From Flavobacterium hydrocarbonoxydans (lineage in GTDB: Bacteria > Bacteroidota > Bacteroidia > Flavobacteriales > Flavobacteriaceae), in the NCBI RefSeq assembly GCF_009789235.1, contig NZ_WSTB01000011.1, positions 1 through 64,000 of the forward strand: 64,000 nt of DNA. The letters run 5' to 3'. The position numbers and the translations under genes are program-made. Under the pieces are notes generated by a model that worked only from the letters and a program-made list of their open reading frames with translations, searched no databases and had not been told where the DNA came from. Shown here piece after piece: positions 1 through 7,976 of this stretch (the stretch's first letter is position 1; the number at the start of each line of letters is the position of its first letter).

Positions 1-14
1 TGCAAAACGACCTT

Positions 15-122
15 AAGGTGGTTATTGCGGCGGGGCTCACCTCTTCCCATCCCGAACAGAGTAGTTAAGCCCGCCTGCGCAGATGGTACTGCAGTTATGT
101 GGGAGAGTATGTCGTCGCCTTT
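15..122 (+). rRNA. rrf: 5S ribosomal RNA
   Basis: The 5S core is recognisable: the loop CCATCCCGAACAGAG, then GTTAAGCCC, and a closing stem in which AAGG at 15-18 pairs with CCTT at 118-121. It is the last gene of an rRNA operon whose 16S and 23S genes lie left of the window. Two tRNA genes follow on the same strand. Exact ends are uncertain by a few bases. Confidence 0.95.
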
Positions 123-128
123 CTTTTG

Positions 129-160
129 AAAACCCTGTTTCGTAAGAATCAGGGTTTTTT
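129..160 (+). terminator. Terminator after 5S rRNA
   Basis: AAACCCTG and CAGGGTTT form a stem around a short loop, followed by a T run. It sits about 7 bases after the 5S gene and would end the rRNA transcript, leaving the two tRNAs to a separate or read-through transcript. Confidence 0.75.
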
Positions 161-197
161 ATTCTTAATTTTATTTATAAATATAAGTAAATTTTAA

Positions 198-270
198 GGT
201 ACCTTAGCTCAGATGGTAGAGCAATGGACTGAAAATCCATGTGTCCCTGGTTCGATCCCTGGAGGTACCA
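198..270 (+). tRNA. tRNA-Phe (GAA)
   Basis: A 73-nt cloverleaf. The acceptor GGTACCT pairs with AGGTACC, the D-loop AGCTCAGATGGTAGAGC is present, the anticodon stem ATGGA/TCCAT carries GAA at 231-233, and the T-arm reads TTCGATC. The discriminator is A and no CCA is encoded. Confidence 0.97.
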
Positions 271-276
271 CATCAT

Positions 277-362
277 GCTCGGATGGTGAAATTGGTAGAC
301 ACGCTGGACTTAAAATCCAGTGAACAGCAATGTTCGTGCGGGTTCAAGTCCCGCTCTGAGTA
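277..362 (+). tRNA. tRNA-Leu (TAA)
   Basis: An 86-nt class II tRNA with a long variable arm. The acceptor GCTCGGA pairs with TCTGAGT including G-U pairs, the anticodon stem CTGGA/TCCAG holds TAA at 311-313, and the T-arm is GCGGG/CCCGC. CCA is not encoded. It lies 6 bases after tRNA-Phe, so both are probably co-transcribed. Confidence 0.97.
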
Positions 363-364
363 CT

Positions 365-403
365 AAAACTTCAATTGGATAAAACCAATTGAAGTTTTTT
401 TTT
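365..403 (+). terminator. Terminator after tRNA-Leu
   Basis: AAAACTTCAATTGG and CCAATTGAAGTTTT form a 14-bp perfect stem with a 6-nt loop and a long T tail, directly after the tRNA pair. Confidence 0.9.
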
Positions 404-483
404 GCAATAAAATGAAAGGTTTCATCGGATACAAAAAAAATCTTTCGCATCAGTCGTAGATAAAATTATTAAAATTTAGTTTT

Positions 484-532
484 AGACACAAAAAATACAA
501 ATAATTAAAATTTATTTGTATTTTTTGTGTCT
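484..532. repeat. Perfect 21-bp AT-rich inverted repeat
   Basis: Two 21-bp arms (484-504 and 512-532) are exact reverse complements with a 7-nt loop. It lies in the 225-bp gap between the tRNAs and the GH2 gene. It could be an additional terminator or an mRNA-stabilising hairpin; there is no strong T tail beyond the arm itself. Confidence 0.6.
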
Positions 533-628
533 TTATTTAAAATGATCGAATATAACACGTGATAAAGTGTTTGAACTGATATGTTATTAAAAAAAAACTA
601 ATAGTTGTAATAAATAAATGATTTTGAC

Positions 629-2434
629 ATGAGAAAAATTATAATGCTTTGTTTTGTTTTTTTAGTTGTTGGAAAAACAATGGCACAGGAAATTCCGTTA
701 CTATCTAATATTTCATCCCGAAATAACATTAATTTAAATGGAAAATGGAGTTACATCGTGGATCCACTCGAAAACGGTTATTACGATTATCGTTTAATGC
801 CTTTTAAAACCAACGGATTTTTCGAAAATAAAAAATTCAATACGAAAGAATTGTCCGAATATAATTTTGCAACTTCGGCAACTATGGACATACCTTCTGA
901 TTGGAATTCAAAAGATCAGGGATTGTTTTTTTACGAAGGAACAGTTTGGTTTGAAAAAGATTTCCATTACAAAAAGAATTCTCAAACCAAAGGGATTCTC
1001 CATTTTGGAGCAGTTAATTATGATGCAAAGATCTATGTAAACGGGAAATTAGCCGGAAGTCATATTGGCGGTTATACGCCTTTTAACTTTGATGTGACTG
1101 ATTTATTGGTTGATGGAAACAACTTTGTGGTTGTAAAAGTGGATAATAAACGTCATAAAGACAATGTTCCGACAGTTAATATGGATTGGTGGAATTATGG
1201 CGGTATCACCAGAGATGTTACATTAGCACAGGTACCAAATACCTATATTCAGGATTATCTGGTTCAGTTAGACAAAAAAGATAAAACAAAAATTGCAGGA
1301 TGGGTAAAACTGAACACTGAAACCGCAAATCAGTCCATTTCAATAAAAATCCCAGAATTAAAAATCAAAAAAAGCATTACAACCGACAGCAAAGGAATGG
1401 CTTATTTTGAGATAAAAACCAATCCTGTATTATGGACACCGGAAAAACCAAAATTATATGATGTTGTAATTGATAAGGCAGATGAAAGTATTGAGGATAA
1501 AATTGGCTTTAGAACAATTGAAACAAAAGGGAAAGAAATTCTGTTAAATGGAAAAAAAGTATTTTTAAGGGGAATTAGTATTCATGAGGAAGCGCCTTAC
1601 CGATCAGGAAGAGCGTGGTCAAAGGAAGATGCTATTACTTTGTTGACCTGGGCAAAAGAATTGGGATGTAATTATGTACGTCTGGCACATTATCCGCATA
1701 ACGAAAACATGGTTAAAGAAGCTGAAAAGATGGGATTAATGATTTGGTCCGAAGTTCCGGTTTACTGGACCATTTCCTGGACAAATCCTGATACATATGC
1801 AAATGCAGAACGCCAATTACATGATATGATTTACAGAGATAAAAATCGTTGCGGCATCGTAATTTGGTCTATTGCCAATGAAACTCCACATGGAGAAGAT
1901 AGAGATGTATTTTTAACAAAACTGGCTAAATATGCCCGAACGCAGGATAATTCCCGTTTGATAAGTATGGCGATGGAAGTTACCCAAAGTCCTAATAATG
2001 TGAATACACTTCATGATAATATGAATGAATATGTGGATATTGTGAGTTTTAATCAGTATTTGGGATGGTACAGAGGAACTAATGAATCCTGTAAGGACAT
2101 GCAGTGGGTAATTCCGTATAATAAACCTGTAATTATAAGCGAATTTGGAGGTGGAGCTTTACAAGGTCTGCATGGCGATAAAACAGAACGCTGGAACGAA
2201 GAATATCAGGAGGAGTTGTATATCCAAAACACACAAATGTTCAACCGTATAGAAGGTTTGGCTGGTGTTTCTCCGTGGATATTAGTCGATTTTAGATCAC
2301 CAAGAAGACAATTGCCCAACATTCAGGATTTCTTTAACCGCAAGGGTTTGATTTCAAATACAGGAATAAAAAAGAAAGCTTTTTATGTGATGAAGGATTG
2401 GTATGCTCAGAAAGAAAAGGAATATAATGATTAG
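629..2434 (+). CDS. GH2 glycoside hydrolase, beta-glucuronidase-like, secreted
   Basis: 601 aa with a signal peptide (residues 1-19, ending TMA-Q). The order is GH2 sugar-binding beta-sandwich, Ig-like domain, then a TIM barrel. NYVRLAHYPH is the barrel signature; the acid/base is E418 in ANETPHG and the nucleophile is E505 in ISEFGG. N570-R-K-G573 near the C-terminus matches the NxKG motif with which beta-glucuronidases grip the uronate carboxylate; E. coli UidA has it at a similar position and is nearly the same length (603 aa). This favours a uronic-acid substrate over beta-galactoside. It likely works in the periplasm or outside the cell. It has no polysaccharide-utilisation neighbours here, and its own terminator follows. 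Confidence 0.88.
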   Translation: MRKIIMLCFVFLVVGKTMAQEIPLLSNISSRNNINLNGKWSYIVDPLENGYYDYRLMPFKTNGFFENKKFNTKELSEYNFATSATMDIPSDWNSKDQGLFFYEGTVWFEKDFHYKKNSQTKGILHFGAVNYDAKIYVNGKLAGSHIGGYTPFNFDVTDLLVDGNNFVVVKVDNKRHKDNVPTVNMDWWNYGGITRDVTLAQVPNTYIQDYLVQLDKKDKTKIAGWVKLNTETANQSISIKIPELKIKKSITTDSKGMAYFEIKTNPVLWTPEKPKLYDVVIDKADESIEDKIGFRTIETKGKEILLNGKKVFLRGISIHEEAPYRSGRAWSKEDAITLLTWAKELGCNYVRLAHYPHNENMVKEAEKMGLMIWSEVPVYWTISWTNPDTYANAERQLHDMIYRDKNRCGIVIWSIANETPHGEDRDVFLTKLAKYARTQDNSRLISMAMEVTQSPNNVNTLHDNMNEYVDIVSFNQYLGWYRGTNESCKDMQWVIPYNKPVIISEFGGGALQGLHGDKTERWNEEYQEELYIQNTQMFNRIEGLAGVSPWILVDFRSPRRQLPNIQDFFNRKGLISNTGIKKKAFYVMKDWYAQKEKEYND

Positions 2435-2483
2435 TATGTTTTAGGACAAGGTATGGAAAGATTGTTTAAAAATTGATTTAATA

Positions 2484-2518
2484 AAAAAAGGGAAGATATC
2501 TAAAAATCTTCCCTTTTT
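2484..2518. terminator. Terminator; original tmRNA terminator stranded at attL
   Basis: AAAAAGGGAAGAT and ATCTTCCCTTTTT form a 13-bp stem. It serves the GH2 gene on the plus strand. On the minus strand it immediately follows the 15-bp tmRNA 3'-end copy at 2520-2534, the position expected for the chromosomal tmRNA terminator before the element integrated. Confidence 0.85.
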
Positions 2519-2519
2519 C

Positions 2520-2534
2520 TGTGGAGTCGCCGGG
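2520..2534. other. attL: copy of the tmRNA 3' end
   Basis: TGTGGAGTCGCCGGG is repeated exactly at 12127-12141, where it forms the 3' end of the complete tmRNA gene. Similarity stops after base 2534 (T here, A at the right copy). This is the classic mark of a tyrosine integrase using a tRNA or tmRNA 3' end as attB. The integrase gene starts 142 bp inside it. Confidence 0.92.
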
Positions 2535-2591
2535 TATTGCGCTAATTACATCAGAATTGGTTGTTAATAATTGATTTTCAGTAAGAAACGA

Positions 2592-2618
2592 TTGTTTTTG
2601 CAGGAATTCTTATATTTG
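2592..2618 (+). promoter_or_regulatory. Candidate integrase promoter
   Basis: TATATTTG at 2611-2618 fits the Bacteroidota -7 consensus TAnnTTTG. A TTG at 2592-2594 is a possible -33 element, although the 16-nt spacing is short. The predicted transcript would begin near 2625 and run through the arm-type repeats. Confidence 0.45.
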
Positions 2619-2652
2619 TTATTACTAAATTTTTATAACTAAATATAACATT

Positions 2653-2674
2653 ATTGTCAACTAAATTGTCAACT
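2653..2674. repeat. Arm-type direct repeats at the left end
   Basis: ATTGTCAACT occurs twice in tandem (2653-2662 and 2665-2674) and ends 1 base before the integrase start codon. An 18-bp part, TCAACTAAATTGTCAACT (2657-2674), recurs in the same orientation at 12067-12084 near the right end. Probable integrase or excisionase arm-binding sites. Confidence 0.7.
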
Positions 2675-2675
2675 G

Positions 2676-3929
2676 ATGAAATACACTTTTAATCTTAAAG
2701 AACCGAAGAGTGATAAAGAAACTTTGATTTTATTTTCATGCTATTTTAAAAATGAGAATAAGAAATTTGTCTTTTCAACAGGTGAGAAAATAATGCCTGA
2801 AAATTGGGATTTTGAAAATAGATTCCCTTTTGTAAATGGGAAAAAGAAATCAAAATTTGTTCAAAGTATAAGACTTCAGATGAATCGATACTCTGACTTA
2901 TTTCTTGAAACAGAAAGCTTGTATAAAAGAATAAATGAACCTTTTACTTCGAAGAATTTAAAAAAAGTTTTTGACGAAGAGTTTAAAAAAGCTCCGTCTG
3001 GGAAAAATGCATTTTTTGACGCGTATGATGAGTTTACTGCCGAAAAGGAAAAAGGCAAAGAATGGTCTTTGTCAACAATCAAAAGGTATAAAAATATAAA
3101 AAATATTCTAGAAAAATTTGAAGCAGCTAGAAAATTCAAATTGACATTTAGTAAGATCGATGAAACATTTCATCGTGAATTCACTTCCTATTGTATGGAT
3201 GATTTAGAGCATATTAATAATACTTATGCTAGAAATCTGGGGCTTTTCAAGACCTTTATGTTTTGGGCTAGGAAAAATAAATTCACTTATAATGATAGTT
3301 TTGTAGGGTTTAAAAAAGTTGAGAGAGTAATTACAAATCAAATTGCATTAACTATAGATGATTTGAATAAGTTGATGCAACACAAATTTGAAAGTGAAAA
3401 GCTAGGGAAAGTTCGTGATGTTTTTGTCTTTGCTTGTGTAACTGGTATGCGTTTTGGTGAGTTGTCATTGATAAGGAGAAGTAATGTAACTAATGATTTT
3501 ATCTTATTAAAAGAAAATAAAGATGAAACTAAAGAAACCAGGGAGATACCTTTAACCAGTATTTCTAGATATATTTTATTAAAATATGATTATAAACTGC
3601 CTTTAATTGCCAATCAAAAACAGAATAAATATATAAAAGATGTATTTCAGGAGATGGAATACAATAATAAAGTTCAAAAAGTTACAACTAAAGGGAAAGA
3701 AAATATTAAAGAAGAAATGTTTTTCTACAATAGAATAAGTACCCATACAGCCAGAAGAACTTTTATTACTATGATGAAAAGACAAGGTAAAAGTGATAAA
3801 TTAATTGCATCTATAACTGGACACAACGATATGAAAACTTTGAATCAGTATTATCAGATTAGTGAACCAGAGAAAAAAGAAGCCATGGATGAAGTTTTTA
3901 ATGTTGAATTGAAATTGAAAATCGTTTAG
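2676..3929 (+). CDS. int: Tyrosine site-specific integrase
   Basis: 417 aa. An N-terminal arm/SAM-like region is followed by the catalytic domain. The active-site set is visible: R259 (TGMRFGE), H357 and R360 (HTARR), H383 (TGHND) and nucleophile Y392 (QYYQI). It would cut and rejoin the 15-bp core shared by 2520-2534 and 12127-12141. It is the first gene of the element, next to attL, as usual for this family. ATTGTCAACT repeats abut the start codon, so the enzyme may repress its own synthesis. The next gene starts 1 base after the stop. Confidence 0.95.
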   Translation: MKYTFNLKEPKSDKETLILFSCYFKNENKKFVFSTGEKIMPENWDFENRFPFVNGKKKSKFVQSIRLQMNRYSDLFLETESLYKRINEPFTSKNLKKVFDEEFKKAPSGKNAFFDAYDEFTAEKEKGKEWSLSTIKRYKNIKNILEKFEAARKFKLTFSKIDETFHREFTSYCMDDLEHINNTYARNLGLFKTFMFWARKNKFTYNDSFVGFKKVERVITNQIALTIDDLNKLMQHKFESEKLGKVRDVFVFACVTGMRFGELSLIRRSNVTNDFILLKENKDETKETREIPLTSISRYILLKYDYKLPLIANQKQNKYIKDVFQEMEYNNKVQKVTTKGKENIKEEMFFYNRISTHTARRTFITMMKRQGKSDKLIASITGHNDMKTLNQYYQISEPEKKEAMDEVFNVELKLKIV

Positions 3930-3930
3930 T

Positions 3931-4596
3931 ATGGATTTTAAAAAGAAATATTTTAAAAAGAAATCTGAATTTATTGATTTAAAGCCTCTTGATAATAAGA
4001 AAACTAATGGTGAAATTAAACTAGGTGTAATTATTCTTATTATGGTTTTTCTTTTTTTGATTGCTTTTTATTTTTTCGAAAATGTTTTTCTGAAATCAGG
4101 AGGGATATTTAGACTAGTTGCTATAGGAATAACATTTTCGGCTGCAATTATGGTTGTTTTATATTTTCGTCTTTTGATTGATAAGACAGATAAGAGGAAT
4201 AAAATAAATTCAGCAATAGTAAATTATGATTTCTTGAATGATGAAAATAATACAATAGAAGTTCGGTTTAAAAATTTTTTTAAAGATGAATTTTGCTATT
4301 TAAATTTTAAAAATAATGCAATTAAAATTGGATTAATTGACCAAAATTGTAAGTGGCTGTATAAAGAAAAAGAAATTTTATACTTCGCTTTATTGTTTTC
4401 AAAGTTAAAAGAGAATAATTATTTTAAAAACAGAATTGAAAACAAAGATTTTTGTGAGGTTTCTAGCCAATTTTTAGATATTAAAATTAATTCAACGATG
4501 CTAACAAAATATGATCTTTCCAAGGAAAATAATCTAATTAAAGCACATCATGAAAAATACTATGAAGATGATTATTCCATTTTTAACCAAATATAA
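3931..4596 (+). CDS. Unknown membrane protein downstream of integrase
   Basis: 221 aa, not recognised. Two hydrophobic segments lie at about residues 30-50 and 57-87, followed by a charged, Lys/Asn-rich cytoplasmic-looking region of about 130 residues. It starts 1 base after the integrase stop, so it is translationally linked to it. Very AT-rich, like the rest of the left half of the element. A role in stability or exclusion is possible but nothing in the sequence shows it. Confidence 0.75.
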   Translation: MDFKKKYFKKKSEFIDLKPLDNKKTNGEIKLGVIILIMVFLFLIAFYFFENVFLKSGGIFRLVAIGITFSAAIMVVLYFRLLIDKTDKRNKINSAIVNYDFLNDENNTIEVRFKNFFKDEFCYLNFKNNAIKIGLIDQNCKWLYKEKEILYFALLFSKLKENNYFKNRIENKDFCEVSSQFLDIKINSTMLTKYDLSKENNLIKAHHEKYYEDDYSIFNQI

Positions 4597-4700
4597 TTCA
4601 ACTCATTTTCAATTGTATTCAATTGAACATATTGAATACAAATAAATTATAATTAATATGATTAAGTTATAAAATTGTAAAAAATTAAATCTACAATTTT

Positions 4701-4979
4701 ATGCAAAATCCATTTGAAACAATTCAATCAGAATTGAAAGAGCTAAAAGGTTTAGTTGCACAACTTCTTACTAAACCAGAAAAAGATTTATCGAATAACA
4801 TGTACACTGTCAAAGAAGCGGCAGAACTTTTACATGTGGATCGCCAGACCATTAGAAACCATATTGATAATGGTAATATTAAAGCTTCTTTTATTGGGAG
4901 AAGAATTTTAATAAATCACGAAGAGTTATTTGACTCTCTTAATGAAGTAAAATCCCTTAAATATAAAAGACAAGTATAG
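4701..4979 (+). CDS. HTH DNA-binding protein, excisionase family
   Basis: 92 aa. An N-terminal amphipathic helix (QSELKELKGLVAQLL) precedes a MerR/excisionase-type helix-turn-helix: YTVKEAAELLHVDRQTIRNH, then a basic wing GRRILINHEEL. Proteins of this kind act as excisionase (directionality factor) or as regulator of the replication/mobilization genes in Bacteroidota elements. A terminator hairpin overlaps its stop codon, separating it from the downstream replication genes. Confidence 0.85.
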   Translation: MQNPFETIQSELKELKGLVAQLLTKPEKDLSNNMYTVKEAAELLHVDRQTIRNHIDNGNIKASFIGRRILINHEELFDSLNEVKSLKYKRQV

Positions 4980-5006
4980 AAAGCACCATTTCTATACTTG
5001 TCTTTT
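4965..5006 (+). terminator. Terminator overlapping the excisionase stop codon
   Basis: An 18-bp arm including AGACAAGTATAGAAA is mirrored by TTTCTATACTTGTCT, with a short loop and T tail. The left arm contains the last codons and the TAG stop of the HTH gene. Confidence 0.85.
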
Positions 5007-5017
5007 GTTATCTAACC

Positions 5018-5042
5018 TATTGTATACACCATATATACAATA
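5018..5042. promoter_or_regulatory. Candidate operator upstream of helicase-primase
   Basis: TATTGTATA (5018-5026) and TATACAATA (5034-5042) are perfect 9-bp inverted repeats with a 7-nt spacer, and a related TATTGTACA follows at 5048. The position just before the helicase-primase start suggests a binding site for a dimeric regulator, possibly the HTH protein encoded upstream. Confidence 0.5.
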
Positions 5043-5058
5043 AAAAATATTGTACAAA

Positions 5059-6285
5059 ATGGAAGAAAAATATTTACGAGTAGGAACTTCCTATTTCAAA
5101 ATTATAGATAAACCTTTAATATCTGGCGATAAAGTAAAAGTAATGGTTCGGTGGAATCGTGAAACAATCATTTCAGATCATGGAAAAACGTTTTTAAACG
5201 ATATATCCAAATTAGATGGTTTTTGCTGTATTCCGAATCATTTTGGTTATGAGCAAATTGTAGATGATTTCTATAATACCTATCATGAACTGCCTAACCA
5301 ACCAATAGCTAAGGATTTTTCAATTCATGAACTCGAAAAATTGATTCCAAATTCATTACAATTTATTCAACATATTTTTGGAGACCAAACGCAATTAGGC
5401 TTAGACTATATAAAACTTTTATATGAAAAACCTACGCAAACATTGCCAATTCTTTGTTTGGTAAGCAAAGAACGATCGACAGGAAAAAGCTCTTTTATAA
5501 AGTGGTTGAAAGCAATTTTTGGAATGAATATGACTTACATAAAAGGCGATTCATTTGGGTCGCAGTTTAATTCTGATTGGGCGAGTATGTTACTTGTAGC
5601 GATTGATGAAGTGTTTTTTGATAAAAAAGAAATTACAGAACGTTTAAAATACCTTTCTACGACGGACAAAGATAAAATAGAAGCAAAAGGAAAGGATAGA
5701 CAAGAAATTGAATTCTTTGCAAAATTTATTCTTTGTTCTAATAACGAAGATAATTTTATCCAAATCGACGAGGAGGAAATCCGTTTTTGGATTCGTAAAA
5801 TTCGCACTATAAATACAGAAGACGTATTCTTTCTTAAAAAACTGAACAAAGAAATTCCGTATTTCTTAAAGTACCTGCAAATGAGAAATTATTTTTCCGA
5901 GCAAAAAACAAGAATGTGGTTTAAACCCGAACAGATTATGACCGCTTCCTTGTTAAAGCTTGTAAATCGAAATAAAGAGGAAATGCTTATTCTTGAATTG
6001 ATACATGAGTGTTTTGAAAAAATGGAAGACGATGAGCTGAAATTTGCTCCTAATGATATTTACATTTTATTGAGGAAACAAAATAACAGAATAAATATTT
6101 CTGCTAGTGAAATAAGAAATATTCTGAAGCGATGGGGTTTTGCACCCGAAGACAATACAAAGTCTTATTGTGGAATTGAATTATTGTCGCACGGTGAATA
6201 TGTGAAAGTCGATAGAAGAGGACGTTTCTATACTATCAAAAAGATTTTGTTTTATAAAATATTTGATGCTTTGATGCAAAATTAG
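5059..6285 (+). CDS. Primase-helicase (SF3-like ATPase)
   Basis: 408 aa. Walker A is in SKERSTGKSSFIKW and Walker B in LLVAIDEV, followed by a sensor-like ILCSNNED and an arginine-finger-like region FWIRKI. This layout fits the DUF5906/VirE-type primase-helicases common in Bacteroidota mobilizable elements; the C-terminal part resembles a winged helix. It would unwind the circular element at its origin after excision. The ATG at 5059 was chosen; a TTG at 5050 is in frame but lies in the repeat-rich leader. The iteron-like cluster begins inside its last codons. Confidence 0.82.
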   Translation: MEEKYLRVGTSYFKIIDKPLISGDKVKVMVRWNRETIISDHGKTFLNDISKLDGFCCIPNHFGYEQIVDDFYNTYHELPNQPIAKDFSIHELEKLIPNSLQFIQHIFGDQTQLGLDYIKLLYEKPTQTLPILCLVSKERSTGKSSFIKWLKAIFGMNMTYIKGDSFGSQFNSDWASMLLVAIDEVFFDKKEITERLKYLSTTDKDKIEAKGKDRQEIEFFAKFILCSNNEDNFIQIDEEEIRFWIRKIRTINTEDVFFLKKLNKEIPYFLKYLQMRNYFSEQKTRMWFKPEQIMTASLLKLVNRNKEEMLILELIHECFEKMEDDELKFAPNDIYILLRKQNNRINISASEIRNILKRWGFAPEDNTKSYCGIELLSHGEYVKVDRRGRFYTIKKILFYKIFDALMQN

Positions 6286-6459
6286 TGTAAAGTCTTGTAA
6301 TTGAGGTAAACAGATCTGCATCAAACCTTGCATCAAACTACAAAACAATCTTTTTTGATGCAAAACTGATGCAGGGTAAAAATAAATTGATGCACTGATG
6401 CAGCTATTGATGCAATGTAATGATAAGTTAATCAATGTGTTAGGTGGTATTTGCATCAA
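6263..6459. repeat. Iteron-like cluster of YTGATGCA
   Basis: The 8-mer TTGATGCA or CTGATGCA occurs forward at 6271, 6355, 6366, 6387, 6395 and 6407 and reversed at 6317, 6329 and 6452, with one-mismatch TTGATGCT at 6263. That is nine exact copies in 190 bp. The non-coding 255-bp gap between helicase-primase and Toprim primase is otherwise very AT-rich, including a T run near 6475. This resembles an iteron replication origin. Confidence 0.75.
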
Positions 6460-6540
6460 AACATCAAAAAAATATTTTTTTTTCATCAGCAAATGAACAG
6501 ACTTGTGCCAAATAAAATAGAAGATTAAAAAAAAACAATT

Positions 6541-7473
6541 ATGGAAAAGTTCAATTGTAAAATTGCAAATCAAATTGATTTGGTCAATTATCTGGAAACA
6601 TTAGGGCATGAGCCATCAAAAATAAAAAATCAGGATTATTGGTATCTATCGCCACTCAGAAATGAAAACACACCCTCTTTTAAAGTGAATCAGAAATTAA
6701 ATTCATGGTATGACCATGGAATTGGCAAAGGAGGGAATGTAGTTGATTTTGGGATTGAATATTTTAGATGTACTGTTTCGGAATTTTTACAGCATTTAAA
6801 TAGTAATAGCATTTCCTCCGGTATAAGTTTATCACTTAAGAATGATAATCGAGAGTCTTCAAATCTAAGAATTGTAAATGAAAAGAAAGATAATCCCCTT
6901 GATAAAATTATCATTCTTAATGTACGCATATTGGAAAATAAGTTATTGATGGCTTATTTAGATAAACGAAGCATTACGCGAGAGATCGCAAGGCAACATT
7001 GTAAAGAAGTTGATTTTTGTTTAAATAATCGAAAGCATACTGCAATTGGATTTGAGAATATTTCAGGAGGATATGAATTACGCAGTGAAAATTTTAAAGG
7101 TAGCAGCTCACCAAAAGATATCACTTTCATAGATAATCAAGCAAAATCAGTTGTTGTTTTTGAAGGCTTTTTTGATTATCTCTCTTATAAAATGATGAAT
7201 CAAAAATCGGTTAATCTACAAACAAATTTCATGATACTAAATTCCCTATCTTTTTTTAAGAAGTCTATGCAATTAATGGAAAAACACGAGAGAGTAGATC
7301 TCTATTTAGACAGAGATATAGGAGGGATAAAATGTACTCGTGAAGCCCTGCAAAGTGATTCGATAAAATATATTGACCAAAGTTTTTTATATGAGCAGAA
7401 GAAAGATTTAAACGAATGGTTAAACCAGGAACAGCAAGTTAAACGAGGTCATAATTTTAGACGATCTATATAA
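6541..7473 (+). CDS. Toprim-domain primase with CHC2-like N-terminus
   Basis: 310 aa. The N-terminal region YWYLSPLRNENTPSFKVN...WYDHGIGKGG has the fold signature of the DnaG CHC2 zinc finger but lacks the cysteine ligands, as in many element-borne primases. The Toprim acidic motifs are visible: FEGFFD and YLDRDIGG. It would make primers for replication of the excised or transferred element. It lies just after the iteron-like cluster and works with the helicase-primase upstream. ATG at 6541 follows an A-rich leader typical of Bacteroidota start sites. Confidence 0.87.
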   Translation: MEKFNCKIANQIDLVNYLETLGHEPSKIKNQDYWYLSPLRNENTPSFKVNQKLNSWYDHGIGKGGNVVDFGIEYFRCTVSEFLQHLNSNSISSGISLSLKNDNRESSNLRIVNEKKDNPLDKIIILNVRILENKLLMAYLDKRSITREIARQHCKEVDFCLNNRKHTAIGFENISGGYELRSENFKGSSSPKDITFIDNQAKSVVVFEGFFDYLSYKMMNQKSVNLQTNFMILNSLSFFKKSMQLMEKHERVDLYLDRDIGGIKCTREALQSDSIKYIDQSFLYEQKKDLNEWLNQEQQVKRGHNFRRSI

Positions 7474-7485
7474 CGTTCCGGTGGT

Positions 7486-7549
7486 AGCCAGCTATGTTTT
7501 GGTAAAACCAAAACGCTGGCTCCTCTCATGCTATGGCATTCGTTGAGAG
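7486..7549. other. Candidate oriT: nested hairpins before the mob genes
   Basis: Hairpin 1 (7486-7521) has arms AGCCAGC/GCTGGCT outside and GTTTTGGT/ACCAAAAC inside, with an AAA loop. Hairpin 2 (7523-7549) has arms CTCTCA/TGAGAG and an inner ATGC/GCAT, followed by a T run. This is the least AT-rich part of the element's intergenic DNA and lies 50-110 bp before mobC, the usual place for a transfer origin. Hairpin 2 could instead terminate the primase transcript. Confidence 0.55.
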
Positions 7550-7595
7550 AATTTTTTTCATGCATCCGCATTCAAAAAATAAATGATGAAAGACT

Positions 7596-7976
7596 ATGGA
7601 AGAGCAGAAAGAAACTAAAAAAAATACAGGAGGCAGACCCAAAAAGGCAATAAAGAGAGACCAACTGATGGCGATTAAATGTACACCCAACGAGCGTAAA
7701 ATAATTGAATCGAAAGCTAAAAAAGTAAATCTTACAGTTTCCGAATACCTTCGTGAAATTGGACTCAAGGCAAAGATTGGTTACAGAAATAAAGCTTTTC
7801 CAAAAGAAATTCTAAGCTTTACCGGAGTGCTTAATCACATGGCAGCCAATCTGAACCAAATCGCTAAAAAGAGAAATAGCAACGATGAATTAAGTCCGCT
7901 TGAACGAGCAGAATTAAAAGTACAGTCAGGTCAGGTTAAAGATCTAGCTGTCCAAATTAAAAACTTTATGTCATGA
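7596..7976 (+). CDS. mobC: MobC-family relaxosome accessory protein
   Basis: 126 aa. A basic N-terminus (TKKNTGGRPKKAIKRD) is followed by the ribbon-helix-helix-type region MAIKCTPNERKIIESKAKK...SEYLREIGL and a helical tail GVLNHMAANLNQIAKK, typical of MobC/BmgB proteins. It would bind the nearby oriT and open DNA for the relaxase. Its stop overlaps the relaxase start by 4 bases (ATGA), so the two are translationally coupled. Confidence 0.9.
   Translation: MEEQKETKKNTGGRPKKAIKRDQLMAIKCTPNERKIIESKAKKVNLTVSEYLREIGLKAKIGYRNKAFPKEILSFTGVLNHMAANLNQIAKKRNSNDELSPLERAELKVQSGQVKDLAVQIKNFMS

Noticed and set aside
2520-2534. A second, partial tmRNA gene
   Set aside because: Only 15 bp match; it is the attachment-site copy left by integration.
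5050-5058. TTG start for the helicase-primase gene
   Set aside because: It lies within operator-like repeats; the ATG at 5059 is only three codons later.
6181-6573. Minus-strand frame of 130 codons opposite the helicase end and the iteron cluster
   Set aside because: Its sequence comes from the repeated TGCATCAA words and the reverse of the helicase gene; no start context or family signal.
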